DNA of 64,000 bases from NCBI RefSeq assembly GCF_030546935.1, contig NZ_JAUOPH010000002.1:722414-786413 (forward strand). Reading direction: 5' to 3'. Positions 24,887-32,349 of the stretch are shown piece after piece. The translations under genes and the position numbers were made by a program. This DNA comes from Marinobacter sp. 2_MG-2023. GTDB lineage: Bacteria; Pseudomonadota; Gammaproteobacteria; Pseudomonadales; Oleiphilaceae. Numbering within the stretch: the first letter of the stretch is position 1; the number at the start of each line of letters is the position of its first letter. The notes beneath the pieces are model-generated. The model was given only the letters and a program-made list of their open reading frames with translations. It made no database searches and was not told the DNA's origin.

Positions 24887-25642
24887 TTAAAGATTTGCCC
24901 AGTTGATGGCCCTGAAATCGAAGCTGTTTTCCAGCGTTGGTTTGATAATCCGGAAATACGGAGATGCATCAAAATCTCGCGGCGTGAACAAGGATGTGTG
25001 CCGGATACGGTAATGCTCGCGAATACAGCCCCTGCAGCTCGGGTCGTCTGAAGGTATTGTGTCGACAGTCGGAAGTATCGGGTAACGCAAACGCTGAAAA
25101 CCCTCGGCAATAAACGTGGAACAGATCGCTCGTGTGGGGTCGCCGCTTCCAAGCGACAGCAATTTGTGCCGGTGCCGGGCAGGTACCGGCGGTGTCTGGA
25201 TAAGATAGCGCGCCAGATCAAACACATTCTTCATGTCGTACTGGTCCCCCAACCGGCTCAGTGCGTAATCGGTTAGCATACGCATGTTGCCGTCATCCAG
25301 CCCTACAGGGCGGCAGATACGGGTATGACTATTTCGATAATAGGAGAGCGGCAGGGGACGAATACCGAACTCCAGATCCGCCTCGATCAGGGTGTGAGGT
25401 TCGCCATCTTCCGATATACCCAAACCTGAATTCGGCCCGAGGTAAAGCGCAGCATGAGACCAGGTTGACTGGGTCAGGTACTTTATCGCGACGCTGACGC
25501 GTGTATTACCTTCTACAAGCAGGACGTCTCCGGGCCTGAGCGCCTTTTCCAGCGCTTCATAGGTTGAAGTCGGCACGGAGTGTTGCGCTACCTGCTTGGA
25601 AAGATAGGCAGCCAAGCGCCTCGACAGCCAGTTAAGAAACAT
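24887..25642 (-). CDS. Permuted papain-like (YiiX/YebB-type) hydrolase
   Basis: 251 residues. LRPGDVLLVEGNTRVSVAIK and STWSHAALYLG hold the His of a permuted NlpC/P60-type fold, and RAICSTFIAEGFQRL holds the likely catalytic Cys. This family cleaves amide or ester bonds in peptides, lipids or peptidoglycan, but members near envelope-stress genes are poorly studied. N-terminus is amphipathic rather than a clear signal. A full-match TGTAACA-type promoter lies 40 bases upstream, so it belongs to the same predicted regulon as the convergent repeat-protein operon. Confidence 0.82.
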   Translation of the reverse strand: MFLNWLSRRLAAYLSKQVAQHSVPTSTYEALEKALRPGDVLLVEGNTRVSVAIKYLTQSTWSHAALYLGPNSGLGISEDGEPHTLIEADLEFGIRPLPLSYYRNSHTRICRPVGLDDGNMRMLTDYALSRLGDQYDMKNVFDLARYLIQTPPVPARHRHKLLSLGSGDPTRAICSTFIAEGFQRLRYPILPTVDTIPSDDPSCRGCIREHYRIRHTSLFTPRDFDASPYFRIIKPTLENSFDFRAINWANL

Positions 25643-25681
25643 GCAGTACCCCGGTCGTAAATCTGTTTATATTGATAACAC

Positions 25682-25708
25682 AGACAGACAATCGGGGCAT
25701 CTGTTACA
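25682..25708 (-). promoter_or_regulatory. Predicted ECF-type promoter of the papain-like hydrolase gene
   Basis: Minus-strand TGTAACA (25708-25702), 14-base spacer, cTGTCT (25687-25682): a full match to the shared signature. Confidence 0.77.
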
Positions 25709-25728
25709 CAAGTCGCCAATGCATGGTG

Positions 25729-26139
25729 CTAGGCAAGGGCGGGAGTCGGTTTCCGGGAAAGCGTAAGGGTATCGTAATCCCGTAACAGGAATAAGGCGGC
25801 ACAGGCCGCCAGCATTGGCCAGGCAGCGAAGAATATGAGGTTGTCGAAAGGTTGGAGGTATTTGCTGAATGACGCGAGGGTGGAAACCCCGTGGAACACC
25901 AGAATGGCGCCGTAGGTCCAGGTTTTAAAGAGCCCTGCGACGAAGGCGAGAATCAGTGCCAGTTGGGCGATACCTATTGCATAAAAAGCGCTTTCTCCAA
26001 GACTTCCTAGCCCATAGAACGCGGTAAAGACTTTGGCCGCGTGTTCAGGCTGCACCAGTTTGTCCAGGGTCCAGAACAGAAATACAATAAAAACGCCGAG
26101 TCTGAGCAGCAGCAGGGCAAGAGGTAGCTGTTTGGGCAT
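25729..26139 (-). CDS. DoxX-like four-helix membrane protein
   Basis: 136 residues with four membrane segments (near 8-28, 48-70, 72-92 and 95-118) and the early charged motif FWTLDKLVQPEHAAKVF, typical of DoxX-like proteins. Family members are linked to thiol or radical stress complexes, and in several bacteria DoxX-like genes are controlled by ECF sigma factors; the exact role here is unknown. A good ribosome site (AAAGGAAAAAAG) precedes ATG. It lies downstream of the sigma/anti-sigma pair on the same strand, 125 bases after the anti-sigma stop. Confidence 0.75.
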   Translation of the reverse strand: MPKQLPLALLLLRLGVFIVFLFWTLDKLVQPEHAAKVFTAFYGLGSLGESAFYAIGIAQLALILAFVAGLFKTWTYGAILVFHGVSTLASFSKYLQPFDNLIFFAAWPMLAACAALFLLRDYDTLTLSRKPTPALA

Positions 26140-26156
26140 TCTTTTTTCCTTTGTGG

Positions 26157-26174
26157 TTTTTGAGTGATCGCTCC
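26157..26174 (-). repeat. 18-bp perfect repeat upstream of DoxX-like gene
   Basis: The minus strand reads GGAGCGATCACTCAAAAA, which occurs again on the plus strand at 27218-27235. The two copies flank the sigma/anti-sigma pair in opposite orientation, each upstream of an outward-facing gene. Confidence 0.8.
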
Positions 26175-26264
26175 AGTGACAGGTGCGGTCATACAGAGTT
26201 CCACCAAAGGGGAGTTTTTTGAAACGATTGGGGTAGCGGAGATCGCACTGCAGCCTGTGTTACG

Positions 26265-26525
26265 TCATTCGCGAGTGCCGCCGTCAGACTTTCTTTCCCT
26301 GAGGGCCTCAGCCACCCGCTCATCTATTTTTCGAATCAGCTCTTCATTTTCCCGTCCGGATGAATGCACCTTTAAAAGATCGGTACTCGCGCGCAGATTG
26401 CCGATAAAGGTCCGACAATGTTTGCACATCATCAGGTGCATTTTCACGGACAGGTTCTGTCGGCTCGTGAGTTCACCATCTATGTAGTCACTGGCTATGT
26501 CTGCCAGATCCCTGCACATCAACAT
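26265..26525 (-). CDS. Zinc-finger (ZAS) anti-sigma factor
   Basis: 86 residues with H30-x3-C34-x2-C37 in MHLMMCKHCRTF and an upstream conserved Cys (C4 in MCRDLADIASDYIDGEL), the zinc-anti-sigma signature. There is no transmembrane segment, so it is a soluble sensor in the ChrR/RsrA style rather than a membrane-bound one. It overlaps the sigma factor gene by seven bases, as expected for a translationally coupled partner. It should hold the ECF sigma inactive until zinc or thiol chemistry releases it. Confidence 0.88.
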   Translation of the reverse strand: MLMCRDLADIASDYIDGELTSRQNLSVKMHLMMCKHCRTFIGNLRASTDLLKVHSSGRENEELIRKIDERVAEALRERKSDGGTRE

Positions 26526-27139
26526 TTTCCTGTCTCCTGAAACGTTTCAACCATCAGAAAGATCTTCTGCCTCGCGCGGTGTAAAAGTACACGGAGGTTA
26601 GATGCACTGATATCAAGAATGTTACAGACATCTTCAGATTTGTGCTGATGGGCTTCGTACAGCATCAGGGCCGAACGCTGGGTTTCTGGCAGAGCCGACA
26701 GGTGTTTGTCCAGGCAGCCACTGAGCGCATCATTTTCCATAAGTGTGTCAGCAGATTCGTGGAACTTTAGTTTTGGTGGCAGGTCCCAGCGGCCTTTGGC
26801 ATTGAAACGGTCGGCAAGCTCCGGGTCGAGGCTCTCTGAAAAGTCAGTAGCTACTTCCCTGTTAATGGATCGGAGCTTGTTCTTGCAGCGGTTGGCGACA
26901 ATTCGGTGCAGCCAGGTTTTCAGGCCAGAGCGGCCTTCAAACTTCTGAATGGCATCAATCACCGTAACCCAGCAGTCCTGGACAATTTCTTCAGCGCTGG
27001 AGTGATCCAGGTAAAACCGGGCGACTGCCAGCATACCGGGAGAGTATTCCCGTACGGCTTCTTTGTAGGCGAATGAATTGCCTCGTTTCAGATCTTCGAT
27101 CAGCGAACCTTGAGGATCGGGGTGGGTGGCAGTGTCCAT
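26519..27139 (-). CDS. ECF-family RNA polymerase sigma factor
   Basis: 206 residues with region 2 (about 20-95: SAEEIVQDCWVTVIDAI and FEGRSGLKTWLHRIVANRCKN) and region 4 (about 145-200: LPETQRSALMLYEAHQHKSE then ILDISASNLRVLLHRARQKI). Region 3 is absent, as in all ECF sigmas. It precedes its zinc anti-sigma and is divergent from the oxidoreductase fusion, whose promoter carries the TGTAACA-N14-nTGTCT signature. It is the natural candidate for recognising the nine such sites here; that link is inference. Upstream on its own strand there is a GGAACTTT element that could be part of a different promoter. Confidence 0.92.
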   Translation of the reverse strand: MDTATHPDPQGSLIEDLKRGNSFAYKEAVREYSPGMLAVARFYLDHSSAEEIVQDCWVTVIDAIQKFEGRSGLKTWLHRIVANRCKNKLRSINREVATDFSESLDPELADRFNAKGRWDLPPKLKFHESADTLMENDALSGCLDKHLSALPETQRSALMLYEAHQHKSEDVCNILDISASNLRVLLHRARQKIFLMVETFQETGKC

Positions 27140-27217
27140 GGAACGTCGTCCCTTGTATGGCGTTAGGAGATTATTTTGTTTTTAGTGTTTCTGATTCCGG
27201 GAAAGTTCCTGTATTTT

Positions 27218-27235
27218 GGAGCGATCACTCAAAAA
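27218..27235 (+). repeat. 18-bp perfect repeat upstream of oxidoreductase fusion
   Basis: GGAGCGATCACTCAAAAA, identical to the minus-strand copy at 26157-26174. It lies 16 bases before the TGTAACA promoter element. Confidence 0.8.
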
Positions 27236-27250
27236 TATTTTTCAGTAGCG

Positions 27251-27277
27251 TGTAACATTCAACGGATGACCGTGTCT
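27251..27277 (+). promoter_or_regulatory. Predicted ECF-type promoter of the oxidoreductase/radical-SAM cluster
   Basis: TGTAACA (27251-27257), 14-base spacer, gTGTCT (27272-27277): a full match, 40 bases before the start codon at 27317. Confidence 0.78.
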
Positions 27278-27316
27278 GAATGAAATCAACATACTGGTTC
27301 CTATATTTTAAAAGGC

Positions 27317-29518
27317 ATGGATATGACTCGTAGCAAGCTCTTACTTCTTTTGGTCATAGCGGTAGTTGTTGCCGCTTTTATCGGCTTCGACGGGCACAAG
27401 TTGCTCACCCTGGAGAATCTGCAGGCGAACCAGAGCGCTTTGGCACAATGGATTGAGCAGAATCTTCTGATCGCCGTGGTCGGCTATGCTGCTGTTTATG
27501 TGGTAGTCACAGCCCTGTCTTTGCCAGGGGCTACCATAATGACTTTGGCAGGTGGTGCCTTTTTAGGCAATTTTTATGGCCTGATTGCGGTTTCTATTGC
27601 TTCAACCCTGGGTGCATCCCTGGCGTTTCTGGTGGCCCGATTCCTCATGCGGGACACGCTGCGCAAGCGCTACGCGGAAACCGTAGCGAAGATGGACCGG
27701 GGAATTTCAAAAGACGGTGCGTTTTATCTCGCAACGCTGCGGTTGGTTCCGGTGTTCCCCTTCTTCCTGATTAACCTGGCCATGGGCCTGACAGCCATGA
27801 AGCTGCGCACTTACGCTCTGGTAAGCTGGATTGCCATGCTTCCAGGTACTTTTGTTTTCGTTAACGCCGGAACGCAACTGGGTCAGATCCAGTCTACGAG
27901 TGATATCGTCTCCGCAGACCTGCTGCTTTCTTTTGCATTGCTCGGGCTCTTCCCTCTGATTGCAAAGTTCGTGGTGGGCTTCATCCGCCGTCGCAAGGTT
28001 TATGCCGGCTGGCAGAAGCCTGAGAGCTTTGACTACAACCTGTTGGTGATTGGCGGTGGCTCGGCAGGCCTGGTGTCCGCCTATATCGCTGCAGCGGTGA
28101 AAGCGAAAGTGGGGATGATTGAAAAGCACAAGCTGGGCGGCGATTGTCTGAACACTGGCTGCGTGCCATCGAAAGCCCTTATTCGCAGTGCCAAGGCCGC
28201 GGATACCATGCGCCATGCTAACCGCTATGGGCTGGAGTCGGTGCCGGTGAAAGGCTCCTTCAAGAACATCATGAACCGTGTTCAAGAAGTGATTGCCAAG
28301 GTAGAACCCCATGATTCCCCGGAGCGGTACAGCAAGCTGGGTGTGGATTGCATCTCGGGAGAGGCGAGCTTCGTATCTCCCTGGGAGCTGGAAGTCAGGC
28401 ATAACGACGGCCGTATCGAGCGATTGACCGCTCGCAGCATAATTGTTGCCACTGGCGGAAAGCCGGCCATGCCGCCGATTCCAGGGCTTTCAGAAATGGC
28501 GCCTTTGAACTCTGACAATTTATGGGAACTGCAGGAACAGCCAGAGCGCTTGCTGGTTCTGGGTGGTGGTCCGATCGGTTCCGAGCTGGCCCATGCGTTT
28601 GCTCGCTTGGGGAGCCAGGTAATTCAGGTAGAAATGGGTGACCGGTTGCTGGCTAAAGAAGACAGCGATGTCTCGGAACTGATAAAAACCCAGTTTGAGA
28701 GCGATGGTATCGACCTTCGCCTGGAACACGCGGCCAGGGAATTCGCCATTGAAGAGGGTGAGAAAGTCGTTTACTGCGAGCACAAAGGCGAGCGGGTTCG
28801 TATTGCCTTTGATCAGGTGTTGGTCGCAGTGGGTCGCGCCCCGAACACCAAAGGTCTGGGGCTCGAAAATATTGGTATTGAAACTCTGCGCAATGGGACC
28901 GTGCCAGTTGAAGACGATATGAGCCTTCGCTACCCCAACGTGTTTGCCTGTGGTGATGTGGCAGGCCCCTATCAGTTTACTCATGCGGCTGCTCATCAGG
29001 CCTGGTATGCGGCGGTTAATGGCCTGTTCGGGCAGTTCAAACGCTTTCGGGTAGATTATCGGGTAATGCCCTGGGTAACGTTTACTTCGCCAGAGGTGGC
29101 TCGGGTCGGGCTCAGTGAGGCGGAAGCTCAAGCCCAGGGTGTTGCTTACGAAATTACCCGATATGGCCTGGATGACCTGGATCGCGCTATTGCTGAAAGT
29201 GAAGATTACGGTTTTATAAAGATCCTGACGCCACCGGGTAAAGACAAGATCCTTGGGGTGGTTGTGGTTGGTTCTCATGCGGGTGAAATCCTCGCGGAGT
29301 TTACGCTGGCGATGAAGCATGGCCTTGGGCTGAACAAGATTCTGGGCACTATTCACCCCTACCCGACCTGGAATGAGTCGGCCAAGTACGCAGCTGGTGA
29401 GTGGAAACGCGCCCACGCCCCTGAAGGTATTCTGAAACTGCTGGAAAAATTACACGGCTGGCGCCGGGGTAAAAGCCCGACCGTTCCGGCGAACCGTATA
29501 AAAGTAACCGAGCGCTGA
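27317..29518 (+). CDS. TVP38 membrane domain fused to mercuric-reductase-like flavoprotein
   Basis: 733 residues. Residues 1-225 form a VTT/TVP38 membrane domain (AVYVVVTALSLPGATIMTLA, then RLVPVFPFFLINLAMGLTAM). From about 235 it is a class I pyridine-nucleotide disulfide oxidoreductase: LLVIGGGSAGLVSAYIAA binds FAD, GGDCLNTGCVPSKAL has the redox pair C277/C282, LVLGGGPIGSELAHAF binds NAD(P)H, and the C-terminal dimer domain ends with HPYPTWNE, the usual active His. The HgII-binding C-terminal cysteine pair of true MerA is absent, so mercury is unlikely to be the substrate. It probably starts an operon with a radical SAM gene 79 bases downstream. Confidence 0.9.
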   Translation: MDMTRSKLLLLLVIAVVVAAFIGFDGHKLLTLENLQANQSALAQWIEQNLLIAVVGYAAVYVVVTALSLPGATIMTLAGGAFLGNFYGLIAVSIASTLGASLAFLVARFLMRDTLRKRYAETVAKMDRGISKDGAFYLATLRLVPVFPFFLINLAMGLTAMKLRTYALVSWIAMLPGTFVFVNAGTQLGQIQSTSDIVSADLLLSFALLGLFPLIAKFVVGFIRRRKVYAGWQKPESFDYNLLVIGGGSAGLVSAYIAAAVKAKVGMIEKHKLGGDCLNTGCVPSKALIRSAKAADTMRHANRYGLESVPVKGSFKNIMNRVQEVIAKVEPHDSPERYSKLGVDCISGEASFVSPWELEVRHNDGRIERLTARSIIVATGGKPAMPPIPGLSEMAPLNSDNLWELQEQPERLLVLGGGPIGSELAHAFARLGSQVIQVEMGDRLLAKEDSDVSELIKTQFESDGIDLRLEHAAREFAIEEGEKVVYCEHKGERVRIAFDQVLVAVGRAPNTKGLGLENIGIETLRNGTVPVEDDMSLRYPNVFACGDVAGPYQFTHAAAHQAWYAAVNGLFGQFKRFRVDYRVMPWVTFTSPEVARVGLSEAEAQAQGVAYEITRYGLDDLDRAIAESEDYGFIKILTPPGKDKILGVVVVGSHAGEILAEFTLAMKHGLGLNKILGTIHPYPTWNESAKYAAGEWKRAHAPEGILKLLEKLHGWRRGKSPTVPANRIKVTER

Positions 29519-29597
29519 AAATTGTGGGCGATAGCTGTCACCAGAAGGCTTCGCCTGTTTTCGAGCATCCTTATTCCAGAGCTATCGAGGAGCATTT

Positions 29598-30566
29598 ATG
29601 CCCCTGACCGAAACCCGACCTGCCAGAAAACGCATTCCGGCGGTAGAAGTACTGGAGTCCAGAGCGTTTGATAGCTGGACTCACACCCGCAATGGCGACC
29701 CTCGCGGATACATCGACGCCGCCAGGCTGAAAGAGCTGTGGATTCACACGGGCACAGCTTGCAACCTGGCCTGCCCCTTTTGTCTGGAAGGCAGTCACCC
29801 GGGTGATGGCCGTATTCCCGGCATGAAGTTGAGTGATGTGAAGCCGTTTATTCACGAAGCCCTCGATATGGGTGTGGAGCAGCTTTCGTTCACCGGTGGC
29901 GAGCCGTTTGTGATTCGTGATTTTGTGAACATTCTGGATTATGCCAGTCAGCATCGGCCCTGCTTTGTGCTTACCAATGCCACGGAGCCGTTACTTAAGC
30001 GCCGTCATCAGGTGTTGCCGTTGCTGGAAAATCCCTACCCGATCCATTTCCGCGTGAGCCTGGATTTCCCGGATCGAGCTCGCCATGACAAGGATCGAGG
30101 TGAGGGTAGTTTTGATCAGGCGCTGGAGGGCATTCACTGGCTGGTTGAGCAGGGGTTCAAGGTGTCTATTGCTCGCCAGACGGATCCGGATGAAATTCCG
30201 GCTGACGTGGAAGCTGCGTTCCGGGAGATTTTCCGTGAGTGGCAGATTCCCGAAACTCTGGCGTTTACTGCGTTCCCGGATCTGGGTACGCCGGGATCAG
30301 AAGATGGTAGCCCGGAGATTACCGAAAACTGCATGGAGAAATATCCGACGGTGGATAGTCGTGCGCATTTCATGTGTACCTATACGCGGATGTTGGTAAA
30401 GAAGGGCGATTCGGTGCGGGTTTATGCGTGCACGCTGGTGGATGATGATCCTCAGTATGATCTGGGTGGGTCGCTGGCGGAGAGCATGGATGAGCGGGTT
30501 ATGTTGCGGCACCACCGGTGTTTTTCCTGTTATCGGTTTGGGGCTAGTTGTTCGGCGCCTGTTTGA
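29598..30566 (+). CDS. Radical SAM protein with auxiliary cysteine cluster
   Basis: 322 residues. The SAM-cluster motif is C55-x3-C59-x2-C62 in TACNLACPFCLEG, followed by LSFTGGEPF (GGE motif). Five C-terminal cysteines (C260, C278, C308, C311, C318) suggest an auxiliary iron-sulfur site of the SPASM/twitch type, typical of enzymes modifying peptides or making small cofactors. No precursor peptide is seen next to it. It follows the TVP38-oxidoreductase fusion and precedes, across a hairpin-rich gap, a sodium symporter gene. Substrate unknown. Confidence 0.88.
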   Translation: MPLTETRPARKRIPAVEVLESRAFDSWTHTRNGDPRGYIDAARLKELWIHTGTACNLACPFCLEGSHPGDGRIPGMKLSDVKPFIHEALDMGVEQLSFTGGEPFVIRDFVNILDYASQHRPCFVLTNATEPLLKRRHQVLPLLENPYPIHFRVSLDFPDRARHDKDRGEGSFDQALEGIHWLVEQGFKVSIARQTDPDEIPADVEAAFREIFREWQIPETLAFTAFPDLGTPGSEDGSPEITENCMEKYPTVDSRAHFMCTYTRMLVKKGDSVRVYACTLVDDDPQYDLGGSLAESMDERVMLRHHRCFSCYRFGASCSAPV

Positions 30567-30584
30567 GTTTTGGCATGGGAGTTG

Positions 30585-30682
30585 GCGGTATGGGGGGTGA
30601 CTGTTTATTTTCTTGGAAAAAACAACTCGCTGCGCTCAGACATTTTTTTCCGGCGAAAATAAACAGTCACCCCCCATACCGC
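30585..30682. repeat. 28-bp perfect inverted repeat with conserved loop core
   Basis: Arms 30585-30612 and 30655-30682 are perfectly complementary, with a 42-base spacer. The spacer holds a second A-run/T-run stem around AACTCGCTGCGCTCAGACAT (30624-30643). The identical 20-mer occurs inverted at 52647-52666 inside another inverted repeat, so this is a dispersed element and not a simple terminator. Confidence 0.9.
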
Positions 30683-30773
30683 GGCGGAATCGTGCAGGCC
30701 TCTTGATCAGAATGAAGATGGAAGCGTTCCAGGCGCCTGTTTGTCGGGGAAGGAACGAATTTGGTTCAGCTAA

Positions 30774-30882
30774 GGCGCTGGTGGGGTTGGGGTCAAAAAA
30801 TGTGGAGCGCCATGGACGGCGCGACCAAGCCCCCCATGGATGGGTCCACGGGCGGTTTTTTGACCCCAACCCCACCAGCGCC
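30774..30882. repeat. 27-bp perfect inverted repeat
   Basis: Arms 30774-30800 and 30856-30882 are perfectly complementary, with GC-rich outer parts (GGCGCTGGTGGGG) and an inner A6/T6. The 55-base spacer contains a shorter GTGGA/TCCAC pair. Arms are unrelated to those at 30585-30682, though the design is the same. Confidence 0.9.
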
Positions 30883-30942
30883 GATACCTCCGAAGCTGAA
30901 ATACGAATAAAACCCCGGAACACAACGAGGAAATAGACATCA

Positions 30943-32349
30943 ATGAACATCACGGAAGCCTCCCTGTTTTGGGGATTTTTGCTGGTTTATGGCGTGGTTA
31001 TGTATGTGCTGTCGCCAAAAAGCAGGAATTCAGAGTCTTTTTACAAAGGCGCGGATGATCAGGGTAACCCGGTTAGTCAGTGGTCGCTTACGGCGAGTAT
31101 CTTTATCAGCTGGATTTTTGCCAAGTCGGTGACCAATGCAGCGAACCTTGGCGCGACTTACGGCGTGACCGGAGGGCTGGCTTATGCCAGTTATTGGCTG
31201 TCGATTCCGGTGGCTGGGTACATCATTTATCTCATTCGGACACAGACTGGCGCGCGCAGTCTGCAGGATTTTCTTACTTCGCGGTTTGGGCGTTTTGCGG
31301 GGTTGGCGTTTGCTGCGGCTATTCTGATTCGGCTGTATAACGAGGTCTGGAGTAACACGGCGGTTGTGGGTGGTTACTTCGGGTTGCCCGGGGAGTGGGA
31401 GTATTACGTTGCGGCTATGGTGTTCACGGCGTTTACGCTGGCCTACAGCCTGAAAGGTGGGCTCCGGTCCTCGATTTTTACCGATGTGATCCAGACCTTC
31501 GTGTTCGTGTTTTTCCTGGGTGCGGTGCTGTTCATGATTATCCCGGCCAACGAAACCTCGGCTTTACTGAGCGAAGGCGAGTTCCGGTTAAATGCTGGGT
31601 TTGATTTGTTGTTAGTCGCCTTGTTGCAGATGTTCAGTTATCCGTTTCATGACCCGGTGCTGACGGATCGGGGTTTTGTGAACAAGGAAAAAACCATGCT
31701 CAAGAGCTTTGTGGTTGCGGGCTTGTTGGGTTTTGTGGCGGTGTTCTTGTTCAGCCTGGTGGGTGTTCACGCCCGCCTGAATGGTATTGAGGCCATGGGC
31801 AATGCGCCCGCTGCAGTCGGCCAGTCACTTGGGTTGGCGGCGCTGTTTTTTATGAGTGTGGTGATGATGACTTCTGCAGGTTCTACCCTGGATTCAACCT
31901 TTACCTCTCTCGCTAAATCCCTGGCGGTTGACTTACCGCGTTTGGCGAAGCGGGCGACAGACCGGCTGCCCGGTATGCGGGTGGGCGCGGCTGTAATGAT
32001 TGTATTTGCAGTGATTGGCAACCTGCCGATGTTTGCCGGTACGGATATTCTCAAGGCCACCACGATTTCCGGAACCATGGTGATGGGGCTGGCGCCGGTG
32101 TTTCTGTTTTACGGGTTCACGCGCTGGTCGCCGTGGAGTTTTCACCTGAGCTTCTGGACCGGTCTCGGGTTGGGGCTGATGCTGGCAATCGGTCTTATCC
32201 CGGCAGGTTGGGCTATTGGTGACGGTAATTACGCCATGTTGCTCGGCGTTAATGCCTATGGGTTCCTTATTTGCACTGCGGGCTTTTTCCTGCCGCTGGC
32301 CTTGCGCTTGCTGGTTGGTAAGTCTCTGACTGCGGGAGAGGTACGATGA
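30943..32349 (+). CDS. Sodium:solute symporter family transporter
   Basis: 468 residues, about 13 membrane segments. FISWIFAKSVTNAANLGATYGVTG and the later RTQTGARSLQDFLTSRFGRFAGLAFA match the SSS (LeuT-fold) family core. The C-terminal helix bundle with MMTSAGSTLDSTFTSLAKSLAVDL holds the Ser/Thr residues of the second sodium site. Substrate cannot be told: members carry sugars, amino acids, urea or vitamins. It overlaps the next gene by four bases, so the symporter and the phosphoesterase-like protein are made together. Confidence 0.88.
   Translation: MNITEASLFWGFLLVYGVVMYVLSPKSRNSESFYKGADDQGNPVSQWSLTASIFISWIFAKSVTNAANLGATYGVTGGLAYASYWLSIPVAGYIIYLIRTQTGARSLQDFLTSRFGRFAGLAFAAAILIRLYNEVWSNTAVVGGYFGLPGEWEYYVAAMVFTAFTLAYSLKGGLRSSIFTDVIQTFVFVFFLGAVLFMIIPANETSALLSEGEFRLNAGFDLLLVALLQMFSYPFHDPVLTDRGFVNKEKTMLKSFVVAGLLGFVAVFLFSLVGVHARLNGIEAMGNAPAAVGQSLGLAALFFMSVVMMTSAGSTLDSTFTSLAKSLAVDLPRLAKRATDRLPGMRVGAAVMIVFAVIGNLPMFAGTDILKATTISGTMVMGLAPVFLFYGFTRWSPWSFHLSFWTGLGLGLMLAIGLIPAGWAIGDGNYAMLLGVNAYGFLICTAGFFLPLALRLLVGKSLTAGEVR

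Larger units (their letters stand above)
30567..30942. other. Gap with two giant inverted repeats
   Basis: 376 bases without a credible gene. It contains the 28-bp and 27-bp perfect inverted repeats annotated separately. Open frames that run through it on both strands simply reflect the symmetrical sequence and have no coding character. Confidence 0.8.

Noticed and set aside
26237..26264. CGTAACA with downstream ATCTCC upstream of the DoxX-like gene as another ECF site
   Set aside because: Only the -35-like half matches; the -10-like box is poor.
27317..29518. Mercuric reductase (merA)
   Set aside because: The flavoprotein core is similar, but the N-terminal metal-binding domain and C-terminal Cys pair needed for mercury are absent and no other mer gene is present.
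30613..30953. Two overlapping open frames of about 105 codons on opposite strands
   Set aside because: Both lie across the giant inverted repeats and owe their openness to the symmetrical sequence; no ribosome site, no family resemblance.
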